Shown here: one piece after another, positions 25,066 through 37,000 of the stretch
Layout of the letters: each line of letters starts with the position of its first letter
Numbering within the stretch: the first letter of the stretch is position 1
Assembly: GCF_012273895.1 (NCBI RefSeq)
Contig: NC_052104.1
Span: 6,634,001 to 6,698,000, forward strand
DNA length: 64,000 nucleotides
Direction: 5' to 3'
Source of the DNA: Zerene cesonia
Lineage: Eukaryota; Arthropoda; Insecta; Lepidoptera; Pieridae
Translations under genes and position numbers: made by a program
Notes under the pieces: generated by a model
Seen by the model: only the letters and a program-made list of their open reading frames with translations
The model's database searches: none
What the model was told of the DNA's origin: nothing

Positions 25066-26074
25066 TTTAGTAATACTTAACTGATTCCTTATCACATACT
25101 GGTACACAATAGTATAAGACGATTCTCTAATAAAGAATATTTCAGGAGTGGCTCATAGTGAATTAATGGATTCTGACAAATTAAAAATTGCCCAATTCCC
25201 TACGTAACTTTGGTAGTAAGTATGACTAACGGCTGTATTAAGTACCAATAATTAATTACGAATGCAAATATTCTTTATGTAAAGCCTAACTAGGTATTAA
25301 TTATTACAAATTATGCCTGGAATAGACAGTTATCACAAATGTATTATATTTGTTGGTAAGAAACAGGTTAATTTTAGCTGGTTATACAAGCAACTACAAT
25401 TAAAAAGATCTATTCCTTCTGTGCCTAAGTTCCTAAATCTTTACTTTTTAATATACATAAAAATTAATCGCCAAATGTTTTGCTAAACGTAAAATTCGAT
25501 AACGATTCGACCAGTTGAGTAATTTTTTTTTTAATTTTTTAAGGCACAAGGGAGGTTCTTATCGAGAGGAAATATGCCACGCGTGTAGTTGGTCGAATTG
25601 CTAGTTAAAAATATAAAAATCCACCACGGTTACCAGCGGAGAGAGTAATATGGAGTAGCCGATATTAGTAATTTCATGTATGCTTTCTTTTTTGAGACTA
25701 TTTTCACATATTATTATCATCTTTACAGAGAAAAACAGATTTTGATGTAGTTATGGAAAATAACCATTTTATGTTTCAGTATATTTCTATATTTTTTTCT
25801 AATTGCCTGTAACTCACGAATTAGTATTGTGAAAATTGAACTATTAAAATAAAATGACGATGATCCCCTTTGTATGTTAATTATGCTATTGTAATCTAAG
25901 CGATACCAGACGATGTTTTGGACCAATGAATAATTGAAACAAACAGTTTCAAGGTTTATTTTTAGAATGTATCTATTTTTCGTAGTAGTAAAATTAATTG
26001 ACGCACGAGTGATTTTAATAACTATTTTAATTAAGTTTTCTTACTGGCCATTTTATTGCGCAAACTTTCAGTTG
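25066..26074. other. Intergenic region between the desaturase and protease copy 5
   Basis: Divergent upstream regions of two genes. AT-rich; short open frames on both strands show no domain. Promoters must lie here but no convincing core motif was seen. Confidence 0.5.
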
Positions 26075-28034
26075 ATGGTAATAGCTATGACGTTGTTTGT
26101 TTCGATACACAAAGTAAAATTCTGTACTTGTATAAAATGAAGTATTTATGTATTGTTATTTACCTAACATTAGGAACTGTAAGTTAATATTATTTGTACA
26201 ATTCATTTCATTGATGCGGCGTGCGGATGAAGGTTTTATAATATTCTTATTTCTTGGATATTTATCGATATTTCTTTCCAGATATCGCTTTCAGATAGCG
26301 CTTCCAAAGTCAACCGTTCATGTGGTAAGATTAAAATTTTGTGATACTATGTATGAATTAACTAATACAAAGGTTTACAAAGATGTTATGCTACAGCTTA
26401 TTTAATACAAATGTCTAAATATTGTGTAATTCTGAGGAGTACGAGTATAGTTTCTATACAATATATTAAATTGATTACTTATTGTAGAGTGCGGAATAGC
26501 AGGGAAAAATCGGCGGATTGTCGGTGGTACAACTGTACAACCACATCAATATCCCTGGCTGGTATCTCTCATGTTGGGGCCAAAACTGCATTGTGGAGGA
26601 GCTATCATTACCAATCAACACATATTGACTGCCGGACATTGTATTACATTTGGGTAAGCTGTTAATATTTACAAATCCGTGGAATGTTATCATAATATGG
26701 GCTCAAAGCAATTGTACAAAATACTGGTAAATCTGCTTCTCTATGTTTCGAAGTTATACATAACTTTTACTTGGTTTTTAACGGTTAAGTTAAATAAGTT
26801 TTGGTTTGCAACGTGTGTGTTTGCATAAACATTAGACTACTAATCCTTGTCGGACAAATTACTTTATAATCATTTTGTTATTCATTTTATTTTTAGGGTT
26901 AGCTTCCACGATTTAACAGTCAACATTGGTATGCATGACCGCCTAGGCTCCTCTTTTAGTACGCTTAGATTAAAGAATGGAGTAAAACACCCCGTATTCA
27001 CTTCTAATGCAGTTCGGGATATAAATGATATTGCTGTTCTTACCTTGGAGAAAAAGTTGAAGTTTTCAGAGAAAGTCAGACCGATTTGTTTGCCTTCTGA
27101 AGGTAATACATGTCATTGAATGAATGATGATGAATGAATAGATTTATTAATATTAACTTGTGATTTGTATGCTTTAAATAAATTATCAATAGGAAGGTCT
27201 ACACTAAAAAGGTCTTATTTTTTAGATTTGGACTTTAAAAATACGCCCTTGACTGTAGCGGGTTGGGGGAAAACCAGACAAGGGGCATTGACGTCATCAC
27301 GATATTTGTTAGAAACCAAAGTCAAATTGGTTGATGGTGAAAAGTGCAGTAAATCCGCCATTTATAAGGATAATCTAGTAAAGGATACTATGATGTGTGC
27401 TTACAGTTTAGGAAAGGACGCATGTCAAGTAAGCTGGATATATATTCGTGTGTTTGTTTAAGTCGATCGAAAAATAAAAATATAGTCGAATTGAGAACCT
27501 CTGCCGTTTTTAAGAACGTCGCTTTATAATTCACACTCTCGATTAAAAAAAGGCTCTCAATTGGACTGTATTTCATTTGAATACTTTTTTAATTTGAAAG
27601 CTCGTGTCTGCCGTGTGGTCCTACTAAAATTTGATTAATTCTGTCAATTTAAAAAGTATGACTTATTATATTATATTTTTTCAGGGTGATAGCGGTGGTC
27701 CCTTATTTTCAACGCACAGCAAAACTCATAATAAGAAATGGTATCACGTAGGTAAGAAATCAATTTCTCAACGTGAGGACATATTGAGATTTTAAATTGT
27801 TTATAATTAATGCTTATTGAATTAAAGGTATTGTGTCTTGGGGAATAGATTGTGCGAAACCAGATTATCCAGGTATTTCTGATACATTTTATGGATTTTT
27901 ATTTTACACGTATTATATTTTGTTATATTCGTGTAACTAATACTATATTTGTTTTTTCAGGAGTATACACCATCGTCTCAAAATATGTTTCATGGATTAA
28001 ACAGCAAACCAAAGACGGAATGTATTGTATATAA
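26075..28034 (+). CDS. Secreted trypsin-like serine protease, copy 5 (second subfamily)
   Basis: Exons: 26075-26113 (uncertain), 26282-26324, 26488-26653, 26897-27102, 27226-27428, 27685-27751, 27828-27872, 27961-28034; 843 nt, 280 aa. From exon 2 on the model is firm. Pro-region ends in RSCECG; activation after Arg37 (RR|IVGG). Triad His78 (TAGHC), Asp127 (INDIAVL), Ser222 (GDSGGP). KDACQ gives trypsin-type Asp189. It lacks the extra loop Cys of copies 1-4 and ends in DGMYCI. The last catalytic segment is split by an additional intron at YP|GVYT, as in copy 6. Exon 1 (MVIAMTLFVSIHK) is the best candidate found for a signal peptide; its donor (gtaaaa) is weak and the true first exon may be elsewhere in 25.1-26.2 kb. 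AATAAA lies 3 nt after the stop. Confidence 0.85.
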
Positions 28035-28781
28035 AGAATAAATCTAAAACGTAATCCTTATATTAGATATATATTGATCAACAAACATTTTAGGGACACG
28101 TTGATTTGTACTGTATATAATATATTAAATTGTAGGATGTATACTTAATCTTACTTTACACGTGTAAATTAATGTACTCATAATTACTTATCTGGTAACG
28201 CTTGTTAAATTACTAATAAGTACATGCTTAAGTATTAATACGTATGAAAATTAATGTCGTACTCTTGATTTATGAGCCAGATTAAGGCTTTTTATAAATG
28301 AAGTCTTTTTTTCTTATTTTCATTCAATTAAATTTTAGTGTTAAATCATTTGTTATTTTAAGCTTAATTTATTTTTATTCGAAAACGCACATTTGTTTTC
28401 TAGTAATTAAGTGTAAGAATAAATCTCTGTTATGCTTGCTCATACCGTGAAATGAGACGATAAGAAAATTCCAACAGATGTTGTATTTGTAAAATATATA
28501 ATCGATTTTCACATTTTATTTATGCAGTTATAATAAACGGTAAAATAATTTTGCTGTTTTATTTTGGTGTATGAAATTTTGCAGATATGCCCTGTTTTTA
28601 AATAGATGTAGGTATGTGCATATGATTACAAAGATGCGATAGGCTGTAATAAATTTTACAGCGTCCAGCGTATTAAATTTACAAGGACATTATCGCGTGA
28701 ATAATTTCTTTGGCTGAAGCGTTCCGAGCACAAATAAGCAACTGTCAGTGCTAGAAAACAGTCCTGTGTCAGAACCTAGTA
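28035..28781. other. Intergenic region between protease copies 5 and 6
   Basis: Holds the copy 5 poly(A) signal (28037) and an initiator-like TCAGT at 28745-28749 about 33 nt before the copy 6 ATG. No TATA box at the matching distance. Confidence 0.45.
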
Positions 28782-31700
28782 ATGTCTAAATATTGTGTGA
28801 ATAACTGGGCAATGTTGTGTTTTATAGTATTTCTTGTCGTGAATAAGGTATGTAAAGCAGAGCCTAGTTTAGATTTTGAATTTTTAAAGTCTTTAAGTAC
28901 AACGGTTTTTATGTTTAGGTGGTGCATATATCTGGACTCGATTGTCGTAAGTGACAATTTCTGTGCTATTGGGTACTTAGTTTATTTTAGACTTTAATTT
29001 TAAATCGTCCATGAGAATATTGTTTTAAATAGTTAAACGGTTATTATTAAAAAAATTTACGGTGTTTTATATACAAAAGGTCTTTATTGTACTAATTGGA
29101 ATTGGTATATACATGTTCATATTTATAGAGTAAGTAATGAAAAAAGGTCCAAATAAAAAATAGTTACCTATAGACTACAAAACCGAATGATTATTATTGA
29201 AGACAACATGTTTCATATTGTTCTTTTGGTTAAAATAAAGGGCAGAAAGAAGTGTCGAGTTTCACTTATTGATATTATTATTAATTTTATAATGGTTTTT
29301 ACGAATGGTTTGAACTAATAGTCAGGATAATTATGGATTCTGAATTTAAAATCTTTGTGAAAAGTGTTGGGATTAATATAAATAATTATACCTTAGATTT
29401 TTTTTGTTTCGTGAGCGGTCAGAACACCGCCATAATTTGCATGAATTTATTTGTTTTTTTTAATATTAGTTAAGAATACAATTTATATACATTCATATGA
29501 TTTTTAATAAATAGTTTATTAGATTGTGGTAGGCCAGCTGACACGATAGTGTCGATGAGGATAGTCGGAGGGCGAAGGGCGGAACCCCACTCTTATCCAT
29601 GGACTGTGGCCATTTTGAAGAATAACCGCATGCACTGTGGAGGGGCCATGATCACAGACAAACATGTGCTTAGTGCAGGACACTGTTTTAAGTGGTGAGA
29701 GACAATATCATAAACAACCGTTTTTTTTTTCAAGATTAGATAAAAAGTGAATATGAGTTGATTTTAATTTTGTTCCAGAGAGGTAGAGAACCATTGGTAT
29801 CTAATGGTATAAATGACCTAAAAATAAATACCTATATGCTTAAAAATAAAAAGAAAAAAATATATTCGATCAAAACCATGTAACGCATTCTAAATAAGAC
29901 GTATTAAATCATTCAAAATTTTATATAACTACAAGAGAACACATAGACCGTACTTTCATGCTATCTTTTACATTTTTTATTTTTTATAATTAATATTTAA
30001 TAACATAAGATACATGATGTGACTTCATATTTTTAAATAACCGATTTATACAAATAAGCACCTAGTTACATTGTATGTATAATAAGATCAAATTGTACAA
30101 GCAATGTCGACAATGTTTCAAAAATTTCCATGTTACAATGCTTTGTTACTTACGTATGCTATATTATATTGAGCAACTTCATGACCTATAAATAAACAGA
30201 ATTTCCATGAGTATAACTATTGTTTGTAACATGATATATTTGTAGGCCAAGGTTTTAATGGAGCTAGACATATAAGTAGTAAAATTATACAAACTACTCA
30301 CAAAATATACAGAAATTTATTTAGGTGATACAGGTTTACCGCCAGCGGTTCGCTGGCGTGGACTACAAAAGTTGGTACTTCGTTGTATTTTAAACAAATA
30401 TAATCCCACATTCGCGAATTTAGTTTTTTGAATGAATAGCCACCCATGTATACTCATTTTTTTTTTCAAATAAAATATACGCTCTAAGTTGCACCCAGTA
30501 TTGGTAGTTTAAAAATTTGTTCAACATGTGCTTAATTTTAATGTGATTGTCGCACATATAAACAGACATACAGACAATCAGACCAACAGAAAAAATAGTA
30601 ATCATTATTTGATTGTACCTACCTAGATTTCAATTGTGCCATAAAATCACAAAAAATTGTACCAATAAAATCTTATCTAAGGGTCAGTACACCTTTGTAT
30701 ATTTTTTTTTCATAATATTGATATTCGCGGTCTAGTATTTACTAATTAGGCACATTCTACAAAATAAAACTGTTCTACGAGAAAATGTAGTTTTTATAGA
30801 AATCCTTAACTTAATAGTTTAAATCTAGATAATTGAAAATATGGGATGTTCAATATCTTTTACTTCACATTTATGTTGTCATCAGATTCATTTTTAAATA
30901 TTATAACACATCTACTCTACATACTCACCTACCTATATGATGCCTATAATATAATATCATGTTGAATTTTACCTATTTAATATTTCAGGGACAATATAAA
31001 TGAGATGTTGGTCTTAATTGGACTGGATAACTTAGATGACATGAAGAATGTGGAGAAAAGAAATATATCAGGTGTTAAAATACACGAACGGTTCACGTCT
31101 ACGGCTGTGCGAGATGAAAATGATATAGCCATTGCTACTCTCAACGCACCTGTTGAATTTAGTGATACTATAGTGCCAATATGTTTACCTAAGTCAGGTA
31201 CATTCAATCAGTAAATGTGTAAACATTCAGGTGTAAATTGCTACGCTGTTATGAGTTAATAATAATAATAATTATATGTTTAGATTTCAAGTTGCTTTGT
31301 TTAAAATATGTATCCCATCAATTATAATTTAGCTTCATAGGGAATATATTAAGAAAATTAAAACCGATTTAAACATGTTTTTAATCTTAAATATTTATAA
31401 CAATATGTTTATTCAAATTTGAAAATACACATAAATTATTTCAGGACAAGATTTTTCAAATAGAGTGGGGACGATAGTTGGCTGGGGTCGAGTTGGAGTT
31501 GAGAAAACGTCATCAAAAGTTCTATTAAAAGCAAGTCTGAGAATTTTAACCGATGAAGAATGTATGAAGTCGAAGTTATCACAGCACCTTAAGCCTACTA
31601 TGATGTGCGCTTTCTCTAAGGGAAAGGATGGATGTCAGGTACGTGGAATATAATAGTCCAGTTCAGTTCGTGGAATTCAAGTGGAATCTCGGAATCGGCT

Positions 31701-32789
31701 CCAACGATTTTCATGAAATTTAGTATATAGGGGGTTTCGGGGGCGATACATCGATCTAGCTAGGAATTTTTTTTAGAAAATGTCATATTCGTGTTTTTTT
31801 TCCTGACATCTATTGGTGAATAATAATACTATTTTGCTTCGTAGATAGCTGGACAACTGAAATAACACACACTTTTTATACCGATATTCCTGCGGGATAC
31901 GGACTTACGCGGTTTCAATCGCGGGTCACAGCTAGTATGATATTATATTAAGAGCTACTAGATCTGTTGTTCCTATTTAACATTTTAAATTATTAAGCTT
32001 AGGTACTTACTTCGTATTAATTGCGTATCAGTAAAACTGACGAACATCGTATTTATTTTATTTTAAGATCTATTTATACGTGTTCTACAATAAATTAAAT
32101 TTAAATTCTAATTTGAGTACTCCGATCAAATAAATTTTATTTATATGTACATTGTTTAACCCACCTGAATGATATTTCTCAGCTTTTGTATAATAGATGT
32201 TAAAATAGGGATATAAATTTGCATACATTGTCATATTTACACTCACTACAGCTACTCAATAATATGGATATTTAAATATTAGGTATTCTGACACATTGAT
32301 AATCAGGCGGTCTTCATAATGATTACAGTATTTACATATCAACTAATTATCCAATAATTTGATATATTCGGATTATATACTTTAATTATATTGCAGGGTG
32401 ACAGCGGTGGTCCATTGTTGGTTTTCGAACCAGACGGACATTATGTACAAGCGGGTACGTATCATAATAGTAATAAAGAATTTCTAAAATTCCTCAATAA
32501 AATAACCTTTTTAAAATGTTTAATAATATATTTATAACATCCTTTTGATTACAGGAGTCGTGTCTTGGGGAATAGGTTGTGCGGATTCTCGGTATCCTGG
32601 TTGGTAGCAAATAGTAAAATAAAATATAAAATAGCAGATATTTATTATTAAATACGGGATATAATTGATTACCTCGATTATAAGTTATGCTAAAGTAAAA
32701 CTATCTTTTCAGGTGTGTACACAAAAATCAGCAACTATATTGATTGGATTGGTCGACATTCTTCAGATGGCAAAACATGTAAAAACTAG
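28782..32789 (+). CDS. Secreted trypsin-like serine protease, copy 6 (second subfamily)
   Basis: Eight exons: 28782-28847, 28919-28946, 29523-29694, 30989-31197, 31445-31638, 32397-32454, 32555-32599, 32713-32789; 849 nt, 282 aa. Exon 1 is a signal peptide with hydrophobic core AMLCFIVFLVV. Exon 2 is a 28-nt microexon ending in LDC, which joins to HCG to form the family CxC motif. Activation after Arg44 (MR|IVGG). Triad His85 (SAGHC), Asp134 (ENDIAIATL), Ser226 (GDSGGP). KDGCQ gives Asp189. Exon 7 is 45 nt, as in copy 5, with the same YP|GVYT intron. The tail ends DGKTCKN, so only one C-terminal Cys remains. The 0.76-kb intron 5 contains a 5'-truncated Helitron. Secreted zymogen; substrate unknown. 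Confidence 0.9.
31672..31935 (+). mobile_element. Non-autonomous Helitron, family 2, 5'-truncated
   Basis: Begins inside the element at GGAATCTCGGAATCGGCTCC and ends CACAGCTAG before T. Nearly identical over most of its length to 49860-50238. Inserted in intron 5 of protease copy 6. Confidence 0.7.
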
Positions 32790-34047
32790 AAAATAAAATA
32801 TTTATGTTATCCACAAATATGTTTTATTACTGTGCATTGACAAAAATCCTTTCGCTTCTGTCCATCTCAAAGTAGATAAATGCTCAAAGTTGAATAATTC
32901 CTTCTTTAATAATTTTTTTTGCAACAACTTTTGTTCACTTCTTTATAGTTTTCAATAAACTGACCTGAGTATTTCAAATATCGAATGTACACACAAGTAA
33001 ATAGGCATCTACTTACAGTGATTTTTCGTCACTGTCAGTTTTTTTAGTTGTTTAATTGATAGAGAATTTTTGTGTAAAAAATACCTATTAAGCGACGTTT
33101 TGTAACGTAAAGAATAACAGTTTCGTAAATATAAAATCACTCATTCAACCCGAATTTCTTATTTTATGTATTGTTGGGCTATATTTAGATATCTACTAAG
33201 GTTGGAGAAGAACGTCAATTGCAAATTCTTTTACCTTATGCCGCTGGACACCTACATTTGCACAAATACCGTACATTTTAGCTACGAATGTATGCAAGTT
33301 GAAATGACAAATTAAACGACATCTTCCACAAAATTCTATTAGGTATATATAAAATAGTACTAAAATCAGAAGTATTTTTCGTCTAGGTGTAATATAAAAA
33401 GCTAAATGCTAGCTAAAAATATTTTGCAAAAAGTACTTAGGCTACAAAGCAAAAAAAAAACAGTAATCTTAATCAAAAATAATACACTTTATCATTCAAT
33501 TTCTATTATCTATATATGTCTGTGTATACCGTGTAAGAGGATCCCATTCTGGGTGCAAATTAATTTTTTCCAGTTTGTCTATTATTCGATTATCACGCTA
33601 TAACAACGACGTATTTTGATGAAACTTTATTTGTTGTAATATCTTATAAGTCTGAGACATCCTAACGGCTTAAAATTTAATTTGAATTTTTGAACGAATT
33701 CTCGGGCACAGCGTGTGCCTTTGTCAACTCTGTACGTTTGCCAGCTGCTGTTCAGTGATTAGCCTGTCATTTGTTATTTTTTGTCTGTTGTAGGATCATG
33801 TTCATTTTATAGTCTGTAGTTTGAATTCAGGCTGACATTTGTTTTTCTGTCACTCAAAACAATTCGATCGGTCTTTGTGTTACTGAGGTCTTTGGCCTAC
33901 TTGTTTTTATTATTTTAAATTTAAATAATTCCATGTAAAAACTTGTCGAATCTCAATTGGTTAAATCAAATGTAGTCGTAAATAGTGTTATTGTAGATAT
34001 TTAGAGTTAAGTTTCTGTTTAGTTAAGTTGTAAATGAATGTTTTAAA
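32790..34047. other. Intergenic region between protease copy 6 and the tetraspanin gene
   Basis: Poly(A) signal of copy 6 at 32792. The part from 33.7 kb on is less AT-rich and has an initiator-like TCAGT near 33752; it probably holds the tetraspanin promoter and 5' leader. No other gene seen. Confidence 0.5.
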
Positions 34048-37000
34048 ATGCCTGGCATTAGAAAATATCGACGTGACACGACCGAAGTCAGCTGTTGTCT
34101 TAAATATGTTATATTTGGAGTCAATGTTCTTTTCTGGGTGAGTTTAAGATAAGTACTTACAAACGCCATAGTTAATTATACTCGTATTGGAAAGGCTTCA
34201 CGCTCGCATTCACATTTTGAATTATTTCTTTTTACTTAGTTCAAGGCTGAATTGAAATGCGTTATGTCAACAATTAAAGATAATATTTAGTGTATAGTAA
34301 ACACGATTTGTAAATAAAATACTCATGAATAATATTTTCCTCCATAAGTATACGAGTATACACATTCTTACCTCAAATTAAGAAAAAAACTGCATGAACA
34401 GTCAACAAATTTCATATGTTTTGTGTTCATAATATTTCAGTTCCTCGGATTGATTGTATTAGCTGTGGGTGTGTGGGCGTGGAGTGAAAAAGACACATTC
34501 AATAATCTTTCAAGACTTACAAATATAGCTCTGGATCCAGCATTCATATTTATATGTGTTGGTAAGAATATTTATTCACTTTTATAATGTACATATTTCA
34601 ATGTAACCAAAAATTTTGTCCCCGAAAAGGATTTTTTTTCTCAATACCATTTTCTCAATGGATAAGAGTTCAAAATGTATTATGAAACTAAAGGTAATTT
34701 TTCTCTTTTGCACTTATTGTAAATTGCAGGACATGTTGGATTCACCCAATGTTTTGTGGGATTATTTTACTTATTCATTCAAAGTGGGATTACATCCAGC
34801 ATGATGGGATTGTCCAATGAAATAGGCCATGGTTGACCGCCTTAATTGTCTGAAATAAAGCCTATGCTTTATTCAAAAATTCTTAATGAATAAATACCTA
34901 TAAATATACCTGCAATTGTATAAATGAATAATCAATTTAAACTTTGAAAAAACCTACTAAAAACCTCTTTATTTAATTAAGGGTCATATGTTTAATTTTT
35001 AGTTTCATAGCATTGAAATGCTTTATAAATGAGAAATTTTGAAAGAATAGAAAAAATTTGATCACGAGGCAGGATTCGAACCTGCGTATCTTGCCTCGTG
35101 ATCAAATTTTAAAGGGTCATATGTTCATGCTTTTTTAATGCTAAGTTATAGACACACTCTTTACTAAAATTGTGGAATGTTTTGAGGTCAATTCACATAC
35201 AATAGTGTGCCCTTGAATTTTGTGGAAACAAAACATTGTAGAAGGACATCATTAGACAATTGTATTGTTTTATTGTGAAATAACTTCATAATAATGAAAA
35301 ATTCTCCACTTAGTTTCAATTGTGATTGAGAAATTCAGTATAAATTTCAATTATCTTTATGTTTTTGGTGAAAAATTCTTATTAGTAACTTATATATGTA
35401 TCAGTCTTCTTCTTATTTTTTTAAATATCGTGTGAATGTTAAAGACTAATAAAGTTTTATTGAAAGATAGATAGTCAGACATTATCCATTATCAGAAATG
35501 TTTTCCCGAGAAAAATTATTATTCTGAACTAACAAACACATATTTCAATGTATTTTATATGTAGATTATCCTTATCTTTCTTATACAACTTTTGTCTCTG
35601 TATTTAATATAACATGTAAGGCCTATAGTTAAAATTTTAATTCTTTCCTCCTCAATGATGTTTTTAAATCCTTCAGATAAGATGCAGACTGCTTGGCTCA
35701 ATCATCAAAGAAAAAAATTAAGATACTACTAATTAAAACTGCACTACCTCCTATATACAATTTAAATACTATTCTGTAACCTTAGTACTCACAAGTACGA
35801 AAATGTACAGGTAAACCTGGTGTTGCCTTTTACAGATCAACTAAGGACAAATTTATTAATTACTATTCAATGATATCAATAGTGAGGTGCAATGTAGTTA
35901 ATCTCAAAATGAAATTTCATTTTTACAGGTACAGTAACATTCATAATTGGATTCACTGGTTGTGTTGGAGCCCTGCGAGAGAACACATGCCTGTTAGCGT
36001 GTGTAAGTTGTAATTTATAACTTATTAGGCGTTGCCGATGATGCATATATAACTTACTAGCTGCGCCCCGCGGTTTCACCCGGTAATTCTGTGTCCCATA
36101 GGAATATTGGTATAAAAAGTTGCCTATTTGTTATTCCAGCTGTCCAGCTATATACATATCAAATTCCATTGCAAACGGTTCAGTAGTTTTTGCGTGAAAG
36201 AGTAACAAACAAACATACACATACACATACTCACAAACTTTCGCATGTATAATATTAGTAGGATATCACTCAGTGAAGGTGCAGCTTTCTAACAGTGAAA
36301 GAATTTTTGATTAAGGTTCATTAGATTTTGTGTGAATACAATACGAACATGCATCCAAAAGCACCAATTTTTCCTCTTTATAATATTATCTTAGATTACA
36401 CAAAAAACAGTGTACCATACATGTCCTGTTATAATAATGAATGATGAAGATATGATAAGTGATCAAATATGGTAATTATTGTTAACACACTGTTATTAAC
36501 ATGATGTTTACTTTTTTATATGACTAATTATCGATCTACGACTTTGCTCGCGTGGACAAATACAATTTGTACTCTTTTGATTTTTGCAGAAGAGACAGTA
36601 TTCCATTTTTTACCACTTTAGATGCGTATATCTCGTCAACGATTTGTTTTAGCAAATAACCCATTTAGAAACTTCTATTGTTTTTAGATCTAGACCAAGA
36701 CCTATCCAATGACAATTTTTGTAATGATATATTTGTTAATTTATTTTTTTTTATCCCCAGGCTATGGTCTATCACCGACGGATAAACAGAGAAAAAAATT
36801 ATTAGCCATTTTTGTAGGGTCTATAAGAAATTAATTGCATAGCACTTAATCTTTTTATTATTGTTTTTACATTACTATTTTTCTGTTACAGTATGCAGTG
36901 TTCCTTGCTTTGCTATTGCTAGCTGAAATGACGGCTGGGATCCTGTTTTTCGTATTTAAAGATTGGGTATGTAATTAACTGTGAAAAATTTGTAGAAGAA

